Shown here: positions 1-8,727 of the stretch, piece by piece
Layout of the letters: every line of letters starts with the position of its first letter
Position numbering within the stretch: the stretch's first letter is position 1
Source: Anaerosporobacter mobilis DSM 15930
GTDB taxonomy: Bacteria > Bacillota > Clostridia > Lachnospirales > Lachnospiraceae
DNA length: 64,000 nt
Direction of reading: 5' to 3'
NCBI RefSeq assembly: GCF_900142955.1
Contig: NZ_FRCP01000006.1
Coordinates: 248,001-312,000, forward strand
Notes under the pieces: generated by a model
What the model saw: only the letters and a program-made list of their open reading frames with translations
Told to the model about the DNA's origin: nothing
Databases searched by the model: none
Made by a program: the position numbers and the translations under genes

Positions 1-1656
1 TCCAGTCTTTTGTTCTACATTCTTAGAACATTTAAACTGTGCAAATCCGAACATCTTTGCCATAAACTTCTCACGATTTTGGAAAACTCCAGGCACACCA
101 AGGATATATTCTTCACCATCTATTACTTTCCGCTTTGCAAAAATTAGGTGGCGGAAGTTATAGTATCCATGAAGTAAAAAACTATTGTTTCCAAGGACCC
201 AATTTTCTATTGGAAATAATCCAATATCTCCCGGCTCTATTCTAACACATGCAACAATCTCATCGTCCTCAAAAGGATAAATAGCTGGGTACTTCTGTAA
301 GATTCTTTCAGCTGTTGAGGTTTTCTTCTTCGCTACCTCTTCAAGACGCTCATTCCATTCCTTCTCAGTATTCGCTTCATAGAAGGATTGTTCCTCTTCA
401 AACAGAGTTTTTCCATATTCCTCACTAGTCAATGTTGCCGCGACTTCTTCCTCTTCGTTCTCTTTTTGGTCTTCCTGTTCATACATCTTTGCACCAATAT
501 CATTTGCTTCATTAACTAGAATTTCTTCGTTTTCAAATTCTACATTTTCTTCGATTTCTACATTTTCCTCGAGTTCTATATTCTCTTCAAGTTCTATATT
601 CTCTTCAAGTTCTATATTCTCTTCTACTTCTACATTTTCTACTAGTTCTACAGCCCCTTCTTCATTATCAACTCCTTCTGTCACTCTTGCTTCTTGTTGA
701 AGGTATTGATTATCGGCATTCGCAACATTAACCTTGGCATCTACAACCGGAAATCCAGTTTCTTGGCTCCGATACCAATTGATAAACCGATACCCCACTA
801 ATTTGGCTGTCTCTGGTGTTATACTATCCTCTATCTCATTAATTATATTCGTCGTAGTCTTAGGCTCATCATCTAACTCTGCTCCCTGCAACTCTAATTT
901 TGCTTTCTTTTTTGTGTTTGTCTTTCGTTTTGTTTTCGTATCATTCTGACTATTACAAAAAAGTTCCCACCCACTATCAATACTCTTCAATATACTTTGA
1001 ACGATTTCTTCCTGGCTCTTACTAATTGCGTCTTCGGCTTCTTTTTTTTGTCTAATATATGTAATTTCATCTCTAGGAACCTCAATAATCTTCGGCTCTG
1101 GCATTACCTCTTTGATTACTTTTTTGTTTGTTCCCTTATTAAATTCTATATTAACAACTTTTTCATTCAGAGAATTCTCTTTTTCTGCTATCTTCATGTT
1201 GTCTTTGTTTTCTTCTGTAACAGTATCCTTACCTTTAGTTTTCCAACTTTCCATCTCGTCCCATTCATATAGGTGTGTCAGCATAATTGGTTGGTCGTCC
1301 CATTCAGTCGCAAAATACTTATCCTTAGAGTAATATAAAAGCACCCCACCTAACTGGTCAAAATTGTGTCCCGTATTCATAATATTACTTGCACTCGTGA
1401 TTCCCTTCCACTCAAATCCCCCATTCTTAACCCCTGATTCTGCTAATAGGATTTGAATCATTTTCTTATTTTCACGATAGAATGCATATATCCGTAACTT
1501 CTGTCCATTTAGGCTGGCTGCCTTTATGTTAATTGAAATCCTACATTGACCGTTCCTGAGTTCAATCTTAGCAAAGCCAACATTACTCTTTTTTATACCC
1601 TTTTCATAATTATAAATATACGAAATCAGTCGTTTATATTCTGACATCCCACTCAT
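1..1656 (-). CDS. Hypothetical protein with acidic repeat linker (3' end outside window)
   Basis: An open frame of 552 codons runs from the ATG at 1656 to the window edge with no stop, so the C-terminus is missing. An in-frame ATG at 1647 is better spaced from the AAGGAAGG ribosome site and is an equally good start. The first ~150 residues look like a compact beta-rich domain (SEYKRLISYIYNYEKG, then INIKAASLNGQKL and ILLAESG). Then comes a long polar linker rich in Lys and Glu with an EN[IV]E[LVI]E repeat, and a C-terminal globular part (WVLGNNSFLLHGYYNFRHL, then GVPGVFQN and MFGFAQFKC). No signal peptide or membrane segment is seen. I recall similar two-domain proteins of unknown function in Lachnospiraceae, but assign no role. 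It is the last gene before the rsmA-tatD pair, on the same strand. Confidence 0.75.
   Translation of the reverse strand, partial: MSGMSEYKRLISYIYNYEKGIKKSNVGFAKIELRNGQCRISINIKAASLNGQKLRIYAFYRENKKMIQILLAESGVKNGGFEWKGITSASNIMNTGHNFDQLGGVLLYYSKDKYFATEWDDQPIMLTHLYEWDEMESWKTKGKDTVTEENKDNMKIAEKENSLNEKVVNIEFNKGTNKKVIKEVMPEPKIIEVPRDEITYIRQKKEAEDAISKSQEEIVQSILKSIDSGWELFCNSQNDTKTKRKTNTKKKAKLELQGAELDDEPKTTTNIINEIEDSITPETAKLVGYRFINWYRSQETGFPVVDAKVNVANADNQYLQQEARVTEGVDNEEGAVELVENVEVEENIELEENIELEENIELEENVEIEENVEFENEEILVNEANDIGAKMYEQEDQKENEEEEVAATLTSEEYGKTLFEEEQSFYEANTEKEWNERLEEVAKKKTSTAERILQKYPAIYPFEDDEIVACVRIEPGDIGLFPIENWVLGNNSFLLHGYYNFRHLIFAKRKVIDGEEYILGVPGVFQNREKFMAKMFGFAQFKCSKNVEQKTG
532..639 (-). repeat. 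18-bp in-frame tandem repeat (6 units) coding for ENxExE
   Basis: Six consecutive 18-bp units encode ENVEVE, three ENIELE, ENVEIE and ENVEFE inside the unknown gene. The middle units are nearly identical at DNA level (ages TTCAAGTTCTATATTCTC on the plus strand), so copy number could vary by slippage. The result is a strongly acidic, probably extended linker. Confidence 0.85.
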
Positions 1657-1747
1657 CCTTCCTTTTTGGCCATCATAAAGAAAAGCGCAATTACTTATGC
1701 TTTATATATATTCAAAAAGGTTGTCCTTTATGTTAGGAATCTATTAA

Positions 1748-2629
1748 TTAACTGCGATATAGTCGACTAATTATATTACTTAATTCTGCAAATTGTTCCA
1801 AATCAAGTGCTTCCCCACGAATTGTCGGCGAAACTCCAAGCTCTTCGATTGCTTGTGCAATGACTTCTTTTGGTAGATGAATCTCTGGAGAATTGTTAAG
1901 TCCATTCACTAGAGTCTTTCTTCTTTGATTAAAAGATGCACGAATTAAGCGAAACATTAACTTCTCATCTTCAACATGTACTGGTATTTCCTTATGGGTT
2001 GTAAGACGTATTACTGCCGAACCAACATTAGGTCTTGGGATAAAGCAGTTAGGGGGCACATTCGCTACGATATATGGTTCTGCATAATATTGTACCGCAA
2101 GGGATAACGCTCCATAATCCTTTGTTCCTGGACCAACTTGCATACGATCCGCAACTTCCTTTTGTACCATTACTGTGATATTGTCAATTGGTACATGACT
2201 TTCGAATAACCCCATAATAATCGGTGTTGTTATATAATATGGTAGGTTCGCTACTACTTTAATTGGTCTTCCTTGGTTCTTCTCCATTGCAAGTTGATTA
2301 ATATCAACTTTAAGGATGTCTTTATTTATAACTGTTACATTATCATACTCTGATAACGTATCTTTAAGAATAGGTATTAACGCTGTATCAATTTCCACAG
2401 CAATAACTTCTCTGGCATTCTCACATAAGTACTGAGTCATAGATCCAATACCAGGTCCGATCTCTAATACCAAATCGTCTTTTGTTACACCAGCAGCTGT
2501 CACAATCCTTTCTAGCACATGTGTATCAATTAAGAAATTCTGTCCGAATTTCTTCTGGAATGCGAAATTATACTTCTTTATTGCTTCTATCGTATTCTGT
2601 GGATTTGCTAATTTGTTACTGTGATCCAT
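1748..2629 (-). CDS. rsmA: 16S rRNA (A1518/A1519-N6,N6) dimethyltransferase RsmA/KsgA
   Basis: This SAM-dependent enzyme dimethylates two adjacent adenines in the 3'-terminal hairpin of 16S rRNA during 30S maturation. The 293-residue length is typical. Visible motifs are KKFGQNFLID near residue 27, the SAM-binding EIGPGIGSMTQYL near residue 56, and the catalytic NLPYYITTPI near residue 128, followed by the C-terminal helical domain (ASFNQRRKTLVNGL). It lies 21 nt downstream of tatD on the same strand, a common Firmicute pairing, so the two are probably co-transcribed. Nothing is unusual. Confidence 0.97.
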   Translation of the reverse strand: MDHSNKLANPQNTIEAIKKYNFAFQKKFGQNFLIDTHVLERIVTAAGVTKDDLVLEIGPGIGSMTQYLCENAREVIAVEIDTALIPILKDTLSEYDNVTVINKDILKVDINQLAMEKNQGRPIKVVANLPYYITTPIIMGLFESHVPIDNITVMVQKEVADRMQVGPGTKDYGALSLAVQYYAEPYIVANVPPNCFIPRPNVGSAVIRLTTHKEIPVHVEDEKLMFRLIRASFNQRRKTLVNGLNNSPEIHLPKEVIAQAIEELGVSPTIRGEALDLEQFAELSNIISRLYRS

Positions 2630-2650
2630 TCAATTATCCTCTTTGCTTTC

Positions 2651-3415
2651 TTATAAACGATATAATTTTGTTGCGTTTTTCCTTGTAAGTTCAATTACTT
2701 CATCTGTCTCAAGACCTTTGATTCTTGCGATTTCTTCTACGACATTGGGTAGATATAGAGAAGAATTTCTCTTACCTCTGTTTGGTTCTGGTGCTAGATA
2801 AGGGCAATCGGTCTCTAATACAATACTATCTATCGGTGCATACTCTACAACTTCTTTTATTATCCTAGCATTTTTAAACGTTACCACGCCACCAATGCCA
2901 AGGTAAAATCCCATATTAAGATATTCTCTCGCCATATCCACGGAGTAAGAGAAACAATGAATTACACCTGAGATATCGCCCGCATGAGCTGCTTTCATCA
3001 TATCGAATGTATCTTTCGCAGCATCTCGACTATGAATGATTATAGGCAATTTAACTTCTCTTGCTAATTCCATCTGACGATCAAACCACCTTTTTTGCGT
3101 ATCACGATCAGGTTCATCCCAGTAATAGTCTAATCCGATTTCTCCTATAGCAACTATTTTCGGCATATTTGCTAATTCTTTCAAACGTTCTATTTTCGTT
3201 TCATCTAATTCCATCGTACTACTTGGGTGAACCCCAACAGCACCATAAACAAAAGGAAATTGTTCCGTAAGTTTAAGAGTCTGCTCCGAAGTCTTCATAT
3301 CTGCGCCTACATTCACTATCAACTCTATTCCACTATCTTGCATTGAATTCAAAATCTCTTCTCGATCTATATCAAATTGTTCATCATCATAATGTGCATG
3401 TGTATCTATTATCAT
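2651..3415 (-). CDS. tatD: TatD-family metal-dependent hydrolase (deoxyribonuclease)
   Basis: A 254-residue TIM-barrel amidohydrolase of the TatD/YabD family. The metal-binding and catalytic motifs are all present: IDTHAHYDD at the N-terminus, VGVHPSS, GEIGLDYYW, IIIHSRDA, VIHCFSYS and the C-terminal ETDCPYLAPEPNRGKRN. Family members are reported to be Mg2+-dependent DNases or exonucleases; the native substrate here is not known. The ATG at 3415 follows a purine-rich GATGGAGGC ribosome site. It heads a two-gene unit with rsmA. Confidence 0.95.
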   Translation of the reverse strand: MIIDTHAHYDDEQFDIDREEILNSMQDSGIELIVNVGADMKTSEQTLKLTEQFPFVYGAVGVHPSSTMELDETKIERLKELANMPKIVAIGEIGLDYYWDEPDRDTQKRWFDRQMELAREVKLPIIIHSRDAAKDTFDMMKAAHAGDISGVIHCFSYSVDMAREYLNMGFYLGIGGVVTFKNARIIKEVVEYAPIDSIVLETDCPYLAPEPNRGKRNSSLYLPNVVEEIARIKGLETDEVIELTRKNATKLYRL

Positions 3416-3573
3416 TATTAGCCTCCATCGACTTTAGCTGACGGCACTAAGTTCCATTATTCATCGTCTTAGGTCAACAGCTTCGTTAACTTTTCCTACG
3501 TAATTTTCATTCCTTATTATAACCAAGTAACCTATAAGTTACAAGTAAATTAGGAAACAAAGCAGATTAGCAG

Positions 3574-3608
3574 AAAAAAGAAGAGACCATTTAATAAGTC
3601 TCTTCTTT
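3574..3608 (-). terminator. Intrinsic terminator after metG
   Basis: An 11-bp stem (AAAGAAGAGAC / GTCTCTTCTTT) with a 10-nt loop is followed on the minus strand by a T run (A run 3574-3579 on plus). It lies 16 nt past the metG stop. The rest of the 208-nt gap to tatD holds no other clear feature. Confidence 0.85.
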
Positions 3609-3623
3609 CATTACAAACTAACA

Positions 3624-5585
3624 TTAGCAGATTTCTGCTCCTGATGGCATCTTCTTCTCAGGTATCATAAGTGCTAATTCGCCATTCTCATCTTCTGCGC
3701 ATAAAAGCATACCTTCCGATAATACACCTGCTAATTTAGCTGGTTTTAAGTTTACTAATACCATAACTTTCTTACCAACCATCTCTTCTGCTGTGTAGTG
3801 TGCTTTAATTCCTGATACAATTTGTTTTACTTGGCTACCAATCTTAACTTGTGAACAAAGTAGTTTCTTTGATTTCTTCACTTCTTCACATGCAATGATT
3901 TCTCCAACTTGGAATTGCATCTTCATAAAGTCATCGTATTCTATTTCCGCTTTTGCCTCAATATCAATCACTGGTTCTTCCTCTTTTTGTGGAGAAACCT
4001 CTTTCAACTGTGCTTCTTTCATCTCTTCTACTTTCTTCATAACTTCTTCTAAATCAAGTCTCATAAATAAGATTTCTGGAGCATCAGTAACCTTATTACC
4101 CGATGGATATTTACCATACTCTTTCATCTCTTCTATTGAACGCACACTGGTATTTAATTGGCTAAGAATCTTTGATGCTGTTTCTGGCATGAATGATTCT
4201 AATAAACTTGCACCAATACAGATAGATTCTACTAAGTTATATAAAACTGTTTCTAATCTTTCTTTCTTACTTTCCTCTTTCGCAAGTGCCCAAGGCATTG
4301 TTTCATCAATGTATTTGTTACAACGTTTGAATAAAGTGAAGATTTCAGAAATTGCGTCCGCAACACGTAATTTATCCATCTTCTCTACAACCTTATTCGG
4401 AGTTTGTAAAGCTAGCGTAATTAACTCATCATCAACATCTTCTTTTACGTTTGTATTCGTAACTACACCGCCAAAGTATTTGTTTGACATAGAGATCGTA
4501 CGGTTAACTAAGTTACCAAGTGTGTTAGCTAGATCAGAATTCATTCTCTCAACCATAAGTTCCCATGTAATAACACCATCATTATCAAATGGCATCTCAT
4601 GTAAAACAAAATAACGAACCGCATCTACGCCAAAGAAATCAACTAGATCATCTGGATAAAGTACATTTCCTTTGGATTTACTCATCTTACCATCACCTTG
4701 TAATAACCAAGGATGACCAAATATTTGCTTTGGTAATGGTAATTCAAGTGCCATTAACATGATTGGCCAATAGATTGTATGGAAACGCAAGATATCTTTA
4801 CCAATTAAGTGAAGATCTGCTGGCCAATACTTACCATAGTTCTCTTCATTGTTACCATCTACATCATAACCAAGCCCTGTGATATAGTTGCTTAGTGCAT
4901 CAAGCCATACATATACCACGTGTCTATCATCAAAATCTACTGGGATACCCCATTTGAAGGATGTTCGAGATACACATAAATCTTGAAGCCCTGCTAAGAT
5001 GAAGTTGTTCATCATCTCATTCTTTCTTGATTCTGGTTGGATAAATTCTGGATGTGTATTAATATGCTCTATTAAACGGTCTGTGTAATTGCTTAATTTT
5101 AGGAAATAGGCTTCTTCTTTGGCTGGTTGACATTCTCTTCCACAGTCAGGACATTTCCCATCTACTAATTGAGAAGAAGTAAAGAAAGATTCACATGGAG
5201 TACAATACATACCTTCATAGAAACCTTTATAGATATCCCCTTTGTCATATAATTTCTTAAAAATCTTCTGTACTTGTTTCTCGTGATCCTTATCCGTTGT
5301 ACGAACGAATTTGTCATAAGAAGTATTCATAAGATCCCAAATTCCTCTGATTTGGCCAGCCACACCATCTACGAACTCTTGTGGTGTGATACCTGCATCT
5401 TCTGCTTTTAACTCGATTTTTTGACCATGTTCATCTGTTCCTGTCTGGAAGTACACATCAAATCCCTGTGCACGTTTGAATCTTGCGATACTATCTGCTA
5501 ATACGATTTCATACGTATTACCGATATGTGGTTTTCCTGATGTGTAGGCAATTGCAGTACTAATATAATACGGTTTTTTACTCAT
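3624..5585 (-). CDS. metG: Methionyl-tRNA synthetase with C-terminal tRNA-binding domain
   Basis: Class I aminoacyl-tRNA synthetase charging tRNA-Met. The 653 residues show the HIGH-like signature (KPHIGNTYEI, residues 14-23), a zinc knuckle (CTPCESFF, then CPDCGREC, around residues 128-150), the KMSKSKGN loop near residue 300, the anticodon-binding helical domain, and a C-terminal EMAPII-like tRNA-binding domain from about residue 550 (FQVGEIIACEEVKKSKKLL). It has its own T-box leader upstream. Leader and gene are separated by about 400 nt that contain a 278-nt hairpin repeat, which is unusual. A strong terminator follows the stop codon, so it is monocistronic. Confidence 0.98.
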   Translation of the reverse strand: MSKKPYYISTAIAYTSGKPHIGNTYEIVLADSIARFKRAQGFDVYFQTGTDEHGQKIELKAEDAGITPQEFVDGVAGQIRGIWDLMNTSYDKFVRTTDKDHEKQVQKIFKKLYDKGDIYKGFYEGMYCTPCESFFTSSQLVDGKCPDCGRECQPAKEEAYFLKLSNYTDRLIEHINTHPEFIQPESRKNEMMNNFILAGLQDLCVSRTSFKWGIPVDFDDRHVVYVWLDALSNYITGLGYDVDGNNEENYGKYWPADLHLIGKDILRFHTIYWPIMLMALELPLPKQIFGHPWLLQGDGKMSKSKGNVLYPDDLVDFFGVDAVRYFVLHEMPFDNDGVITWELMVERMNSDLANTLGNLVNRTISMSNKYFGGVVTNTNVKEDVDDELITLALQTPNKVVEKMDKLRVADAISEIFTLFKRCNKYIDETMPWALAKEESKKERLETVLYNLVESICIGASLLESFMPETASKILSQLNTSVRSIEEMKEYGKYPSGNKVTDAPEILFMRLDLEEVMKKVEEMKEAQLKEVSPQKEEEPVIDIEAKAEIEYDDFMKMQFQVGEIIACEEVKKSKKLLCSQVKIGSQVKQIVSGIKAHYTAEEMVGKKVMVLVNLKPAKLAGVLSEGMLLCAEDENGELALMIPEKKMPSGAEIC

Positions 5586-5689
5586 GTAATCATTCCTCCT
5601 GATAACTTAATAATAATTTTGTTTTAATTGGAGAGGCAAAATACTATTCATAAACTTACTTGTGCTTGTGTATGGACAAAGTAGTAAAT

Positions 5690-5967
5690 GCAAAACTCTC
5701 AATATGTTAAACTGCTTCTTAGCTAACGTACTATAACTAAAAAATGATAGCAAAGCACTGCTAGTACTTCTTAGTGTGTACTAGATAGTCTAGGAAGGCG
5801 AGGCATGGAAGCCGAGCCAGCCAGAGCTGAGGCAGGATGCCGAATCGAAGGCGTTTCCGCACCTATTGCAAAAACCTCTGTACACACATAGAAGTACTAA
5901 AGTGCTAGCGTGTTTTGTGTTATAGTACGTTAGCTTAGAAGCTCTATTAAAGTGTATCGAGTTTTGC
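5690..5967. repeat. Long-hairpin intergenic element, copy A1
   Basis: Imperfect palindrome of 278 nt whose ends read GCAAAACTC and GAGTTTTGC. Matching arm blocks include TTAGCTAACGTACTATAAC on the left against GTTATAGTACGTTAGCTTA on the right, and TAGTACTTCTTAGTGTGTAC against GTACACACATAGAAGTACT. The apex holds a GC-rich core (5791-5850: CGAGGCATGGAAGCCGAG, then GGCAGGATGCCG) that recurs in copy A2 at 41.15 kb. It separates the metG T-box from the metG start. No flanking duplication was recognised here. Confidence 0.85.
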
Positions 5968-5989
5968 TGTTAACGAATCTATTTAAGGC

Positions 5990-6357
5990 AAAAAAAATAC
6001 GCCCTTAAGGAAATCCTATGATTTCGTTTAAAGACGAGATGAAGTCTCGTGATACCACTTTAATTCTTCTATTTTTCACAAAATAGAACTTAACAACTGC
6101 TAACTACGCTATACAGGCTTTGTTATCCATTAAGTAATGTTAAACTAGCGTCGATGCCTTAGCAACAGTCTTGCATGGTAACGGTTGCAGATTCCCGTCA
6201 TTCCCTAAAGAGTATACACGTAAAATCCGTATAACTCATTCAGAAACGAAGCTCCAAGACCATCTTCCATACGCTTAGCAATTACCCTTTCTCAGCTAAC
6301 AGGGTTCTCTGTTAATGATTTACGCATGTACTCTTCTCTTCACAGCATTTTCATATT
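5990..6357 (-). promoter_or_regulatory. T-box leader (Met) of metG
   Basis: Read on the minus strand, the region carries the diagnostic T-box AAAGTGGTATCACGAG (6047-6062), a variant of AGGGTGGNACCGCG, followed by a 6-bp ACGAGA/TCTCGT hairpin and, further on, a T8 tract (5997-5990). The stem I specifier loop reads CTGAATGAG, with codon ATG at 6239-6237 flanked by GA and a purine, which fits a methionine-specific riboswitch. Uncharged tRNA-Met would pair there and stabilise the antiterminator. The gene it should serve (metG) begins about 400 nt further down, after repeat A1. Confidence 0.9.
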
Positions 6358-6364
6358 AATAAGT

Positions 6365-6393
6365 AGTATAGCATTCCCATACATTAATGTCAA
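6365..6393 (-). promoter_or_regulatory. Sigma-A-type promoter of the metG T-box transcript
   Basis: On the minus strand, TTGACA (6393-6388), a 17-nt spacer and TATACT (6370-6365) make a near-consensus promoter. The predicted start lies about 6-8 nt downstream, just before T-box stem I. Confidence 0.85.
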
Positions 6394-6607
6394 AATAATT
6401 TTCCTTCCTGTTAGTATCTGTAAAAAACAAATATCTATTCGAATTGTTTCTATTTACTTTCTTTTACTAATATATTAATATACACTATGTATGCTAATCT
6501 ATTGCTAACTATTCAGCTTGACTTTTCTTAAAAGTTTGTGAATAGTCTAGTTTTAATGAAATTCCTGACATACTACAATCAGGAGTGGATACTATTAATA
6601 GTAAGGA

Positions 6608-6636
6608 ACAGGTTTGTGTCTACGCCACAAACTTGT
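6608..6636 (+). other. Short hairpin in the 5' region of the DUF885 lipoprotein gene
   Basis: ACAGGTTTGTG and CACAAACTTGT pair over 11 bp (one G-U) with a 7-nt loop, ending about 30 nt before the start codon. No T tract follows, so it is not an obvious terminator. Function unknown. Confidence 0.4.
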
Positions 6637-6667
6637 CAAGAAAAACAGCGTAGGCATGGAGGTAACT

Positions 6668-8419
6668 ATGAAGAAATACAAGAAATTGTATCTACTACTC
6701 ACACTTATTGTTTTCTTATTCGCCTTGACAGGCTGTGATAAGGGTAAGAGTGCTGCTCAAACACAAGAGGAATTCGACGCTTTATCGAATGAAGTTTTCT
6801 TAGATAATGTACAAAGCGACAGCATAACTCTTAATTATACGTTAGCAAATCCCGAAAAATATGGTATTACCAATTACAAACCAACCCTTGGTGATTTTAC
6901 ATTAGAAGCCATGAAGGAAAGCCTCGCCAAAAGCGAAAATTACGCAGCACGTTTGAAAGCAATTGATTACAAAAAACTTACTGATGACCAAAAACTCACC
7001 TATGATGTTATGAAGGACTATTATAAGGTCGATGATAATGCAGAAGATTTACTTTTGTATTATGAAGTATTAAGTCCAACTGTTGGATTACAAGCACAAC
7101 TTCCTATCTTATATGCCGAATATAGCTTCTACGACAAAGATGATATTGATGCATACCTGGAATTACTACCATGTACATATGATTACTTTAATCAAATAAT
7201 TGAATTTGAGAAACTAAAGTCAGATGCTGGTCTTTTCATGAGTGATCGAAGTGCAGATGATATTATTAAACAATGTGAAGCGTTAATAGCCGATAAAGAA
7301 AACAACTTCCTTATTACCGTTTTCAACGATAAGGTGAAACAATATGATGGCTTAACCAAAGATGAAATCAAAACTTATCAAGAAAAGAACAAAGACGCTG
7401 TAATAAACTATGTAATTCCGGCTTATCAACTAATTATTGACGGATTAAAAAGTCTAAAAGGTACCGGTACAAACGAAGGTGGTTTATGCAATCTTGATAA
7501 AGGGAAAGAATATTACAAATCATTAGTTCGTACGGAAACAGGATCGAATCGTAGTGTAGAGGAATTAATCAAGCTTCTTGATAAATACATGGATAAGAAT
7601 ATCGCAAGTATGCAAACCTTACTTGCAAAGGATGCTTCTCTTCTAGATCAGGCAAGTAACCCTTCTTATCCAATGACAGATCCTGAAGAGATTCTCACTT
7701 ATCTTCAAGATGCAATTAAGGATCGTTTTCCTGATATGGATAAAGTAAATTACACGATTAAATATGTTCATAAATCTCTTGAAGATTTTATAAGCCCTGC
7801 CTTCTACCTTACTCCTGCTATTGACAATTACGAAGATAATTCAATCTATATCAATGGCAGTGACAAGTTCGACTTATCACAAATCTTCACAACGTTAGCA
7901 CATGAGGGGTACCCAGGACATCTATTCCAAAACGTATATTATGCTCAGCAAAATCCCGCTCCAATCCGTAGCACTATGAACTTTGGGGGATATTCAGAAG
8001 GTTGGGCAACTTATGTTGAAATGATATCCTATCATATGGCTGGTATCGATGATAACTTAGCAAGCCTTCTTGAAGAAAACAATGCTGTTATTCTTATGAT
8101 GTATGCCAGAGCTGATATTGGTATTAACTACGAAGGTTGGTCTAGAAAAGAATCTGATGAGTATCTCAAAGGCATGCTCGGAATAACAGATGAAGAAACA
8201 TTGGATCAATTCTATATCTCTATGGTTGAAGAACCCGCTAACTATCTACAATATACAATTGGATATATTGAACTGATGGAGTTACGTAATAAAGCTGAAA
8301 AAGCATTAGAGGATAAATTCTCAGAAAAAGACTTTCATGAATTCATTCTAAAGACTGGTCCAAGTCAATTTTTTGTAATCGATAAATATCTTGATAAGTG
8401 GATAAACTCCGCTAAATAG
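6668..8419 (+). CDS. DUF885-family lipoprotein, putative metallopeptidase
   Basis: The start is placed at the ATG at 6668, preceded by GGAGG with 5-nt spacing. This gives a 583-residue protein with a classical lipoprotein signal (MKKYKKLYLLLTLIVFLFAL followed by the lipobox LTGC). An upstream in-frame ATG at 6614 would mask that signal. The mature part is a largely helical DUF885 protein. Near its centre it has HEGYPGH (residues ~410-416), an HExxxH-like metal site, followed by the family's SEGWATYVEM. DUF885 proteins are regarded as probable zinc peptidases anchored outside the membrane; the substrate is unknown. A strong terminator follows, so it is a single-gene unit. Confidence 0.9.
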   Translation: MKKYKKLYLLLTLIVFLFALTGCDKGKSAAQTQEEFDALSNEVFLDNVQSDSITLNYTLANPEKYGITNYKPTLGDFTLEAMKESLAKSENYAARLKAIDYKKLTDDQKLTYDVMKDYYKVDDNAEDLLLYYEVLSPTVGLQAQLPILYAEYSFYDKDDIDAYLELLPCTYDYFNQIIEFEKLKSDAGLFMSDRSADDIIKQCEALIADKENNFLITVFNDKVKQYDGLTKDEIKTYQEKNKDAVINYVIPAYQLIIDGLKSLKGTGTNEGGLCNLDKGKEYYKSLVRTETGSNRSVEELIKLLDKYMDKNIASMQTLLAKDASLLDQASNPSYPMTDPEEILTYLQDAIKDRFPDMDKVNYTIKYVHKSLEDFISPAFYLTPAIDNYEDNSIYINGSDKFDLSQIFTTLAHEGYPGHLFQNVYYAQQNPAPIRSTMNFGGYSEGWATYVEMISYHMAGIDDNLASLLEENNAVILMMYARADIGINYEGWSRKESDEYLKGMLGITDEETLDQFYISMVEEPANYLQYTIGYIELMELRNKAEKALEDKFSEKDFHEFILKTGPSQFFVIDKYLDKWINSAK

Positions 8420-8448
8420 CAATAAGATTCAATCTATATAAAATTTCT

Positions 8449-8521
8449 TAAAGCACTTAATAAGTAAAAGCATAGTATTTGGTAATTAGAATACTAATTT
8501 TTACTTATTCAAGTGCTTTTT
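8449..8521 (+). terminator. Intrinsic terminator after the DUF885 gene
   Basis: AAAGCACTTAATAAGTAAAA pairs with TTTTACTTATT-CAAGTGCTTT across an AT-rich loop and ends in a T run. The remaining sequence to the next start codon (8522-8727) is AT-rich and holds only a strong Shine-Dalgarno site (AAGGAGGT, 8711-8718). Confidence 0.85.
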
Positions 8522-8727
8522 GTGTATAATCTGTTAGAATTTAATAATCTCCATTTTCTACATCTTTTATCTCCAAATATCTCACTATTTATGTACGGAC
8601 TAGTTTGTTATAACTATTATACAAGGTCAATGGGTTGGAGTTAGCAACTTCCCTCCAATTCAAGTGGTTGGATTTGATATTGTCAATCACTCATTTGCCA
8701 AGTACATACTAAGGAGGTATTATACTA

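Noticed and set aside
734..1333. Phe-rich plus-strand frames over the first gene
   Set aside because: They oppose a 552-codon open frame with normal composition; low-complexity Phe/Ser content is the mirror of its Lys/Glu-rich codons.
3895..4614. 239-codon plus-strand frame opposite metG
   Set aside because: Ser/Phe/Ile-rich antisense shadow of a conserved synthetase; no start site support.
5690..5967. Hairpin A1 as an attC/integron or CRISPR leader
   Set aside because: No repeats with spacers, no integrase or cas genes; the termini match other intergenic hairpins instead.
5633..6000. AGGCAAAA(TAC) on both sides of A1 as a target duplication
   Set aside because: Differs in A-run length and does not abut the inverted ends; not convincing.
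6538..6738. 66-codon plus-strand frame ahead of the DUF885 gene
   Set aside because: No ribosome site, overlaps the lipoprotein signal region in another frame and matches nothing recognisable.
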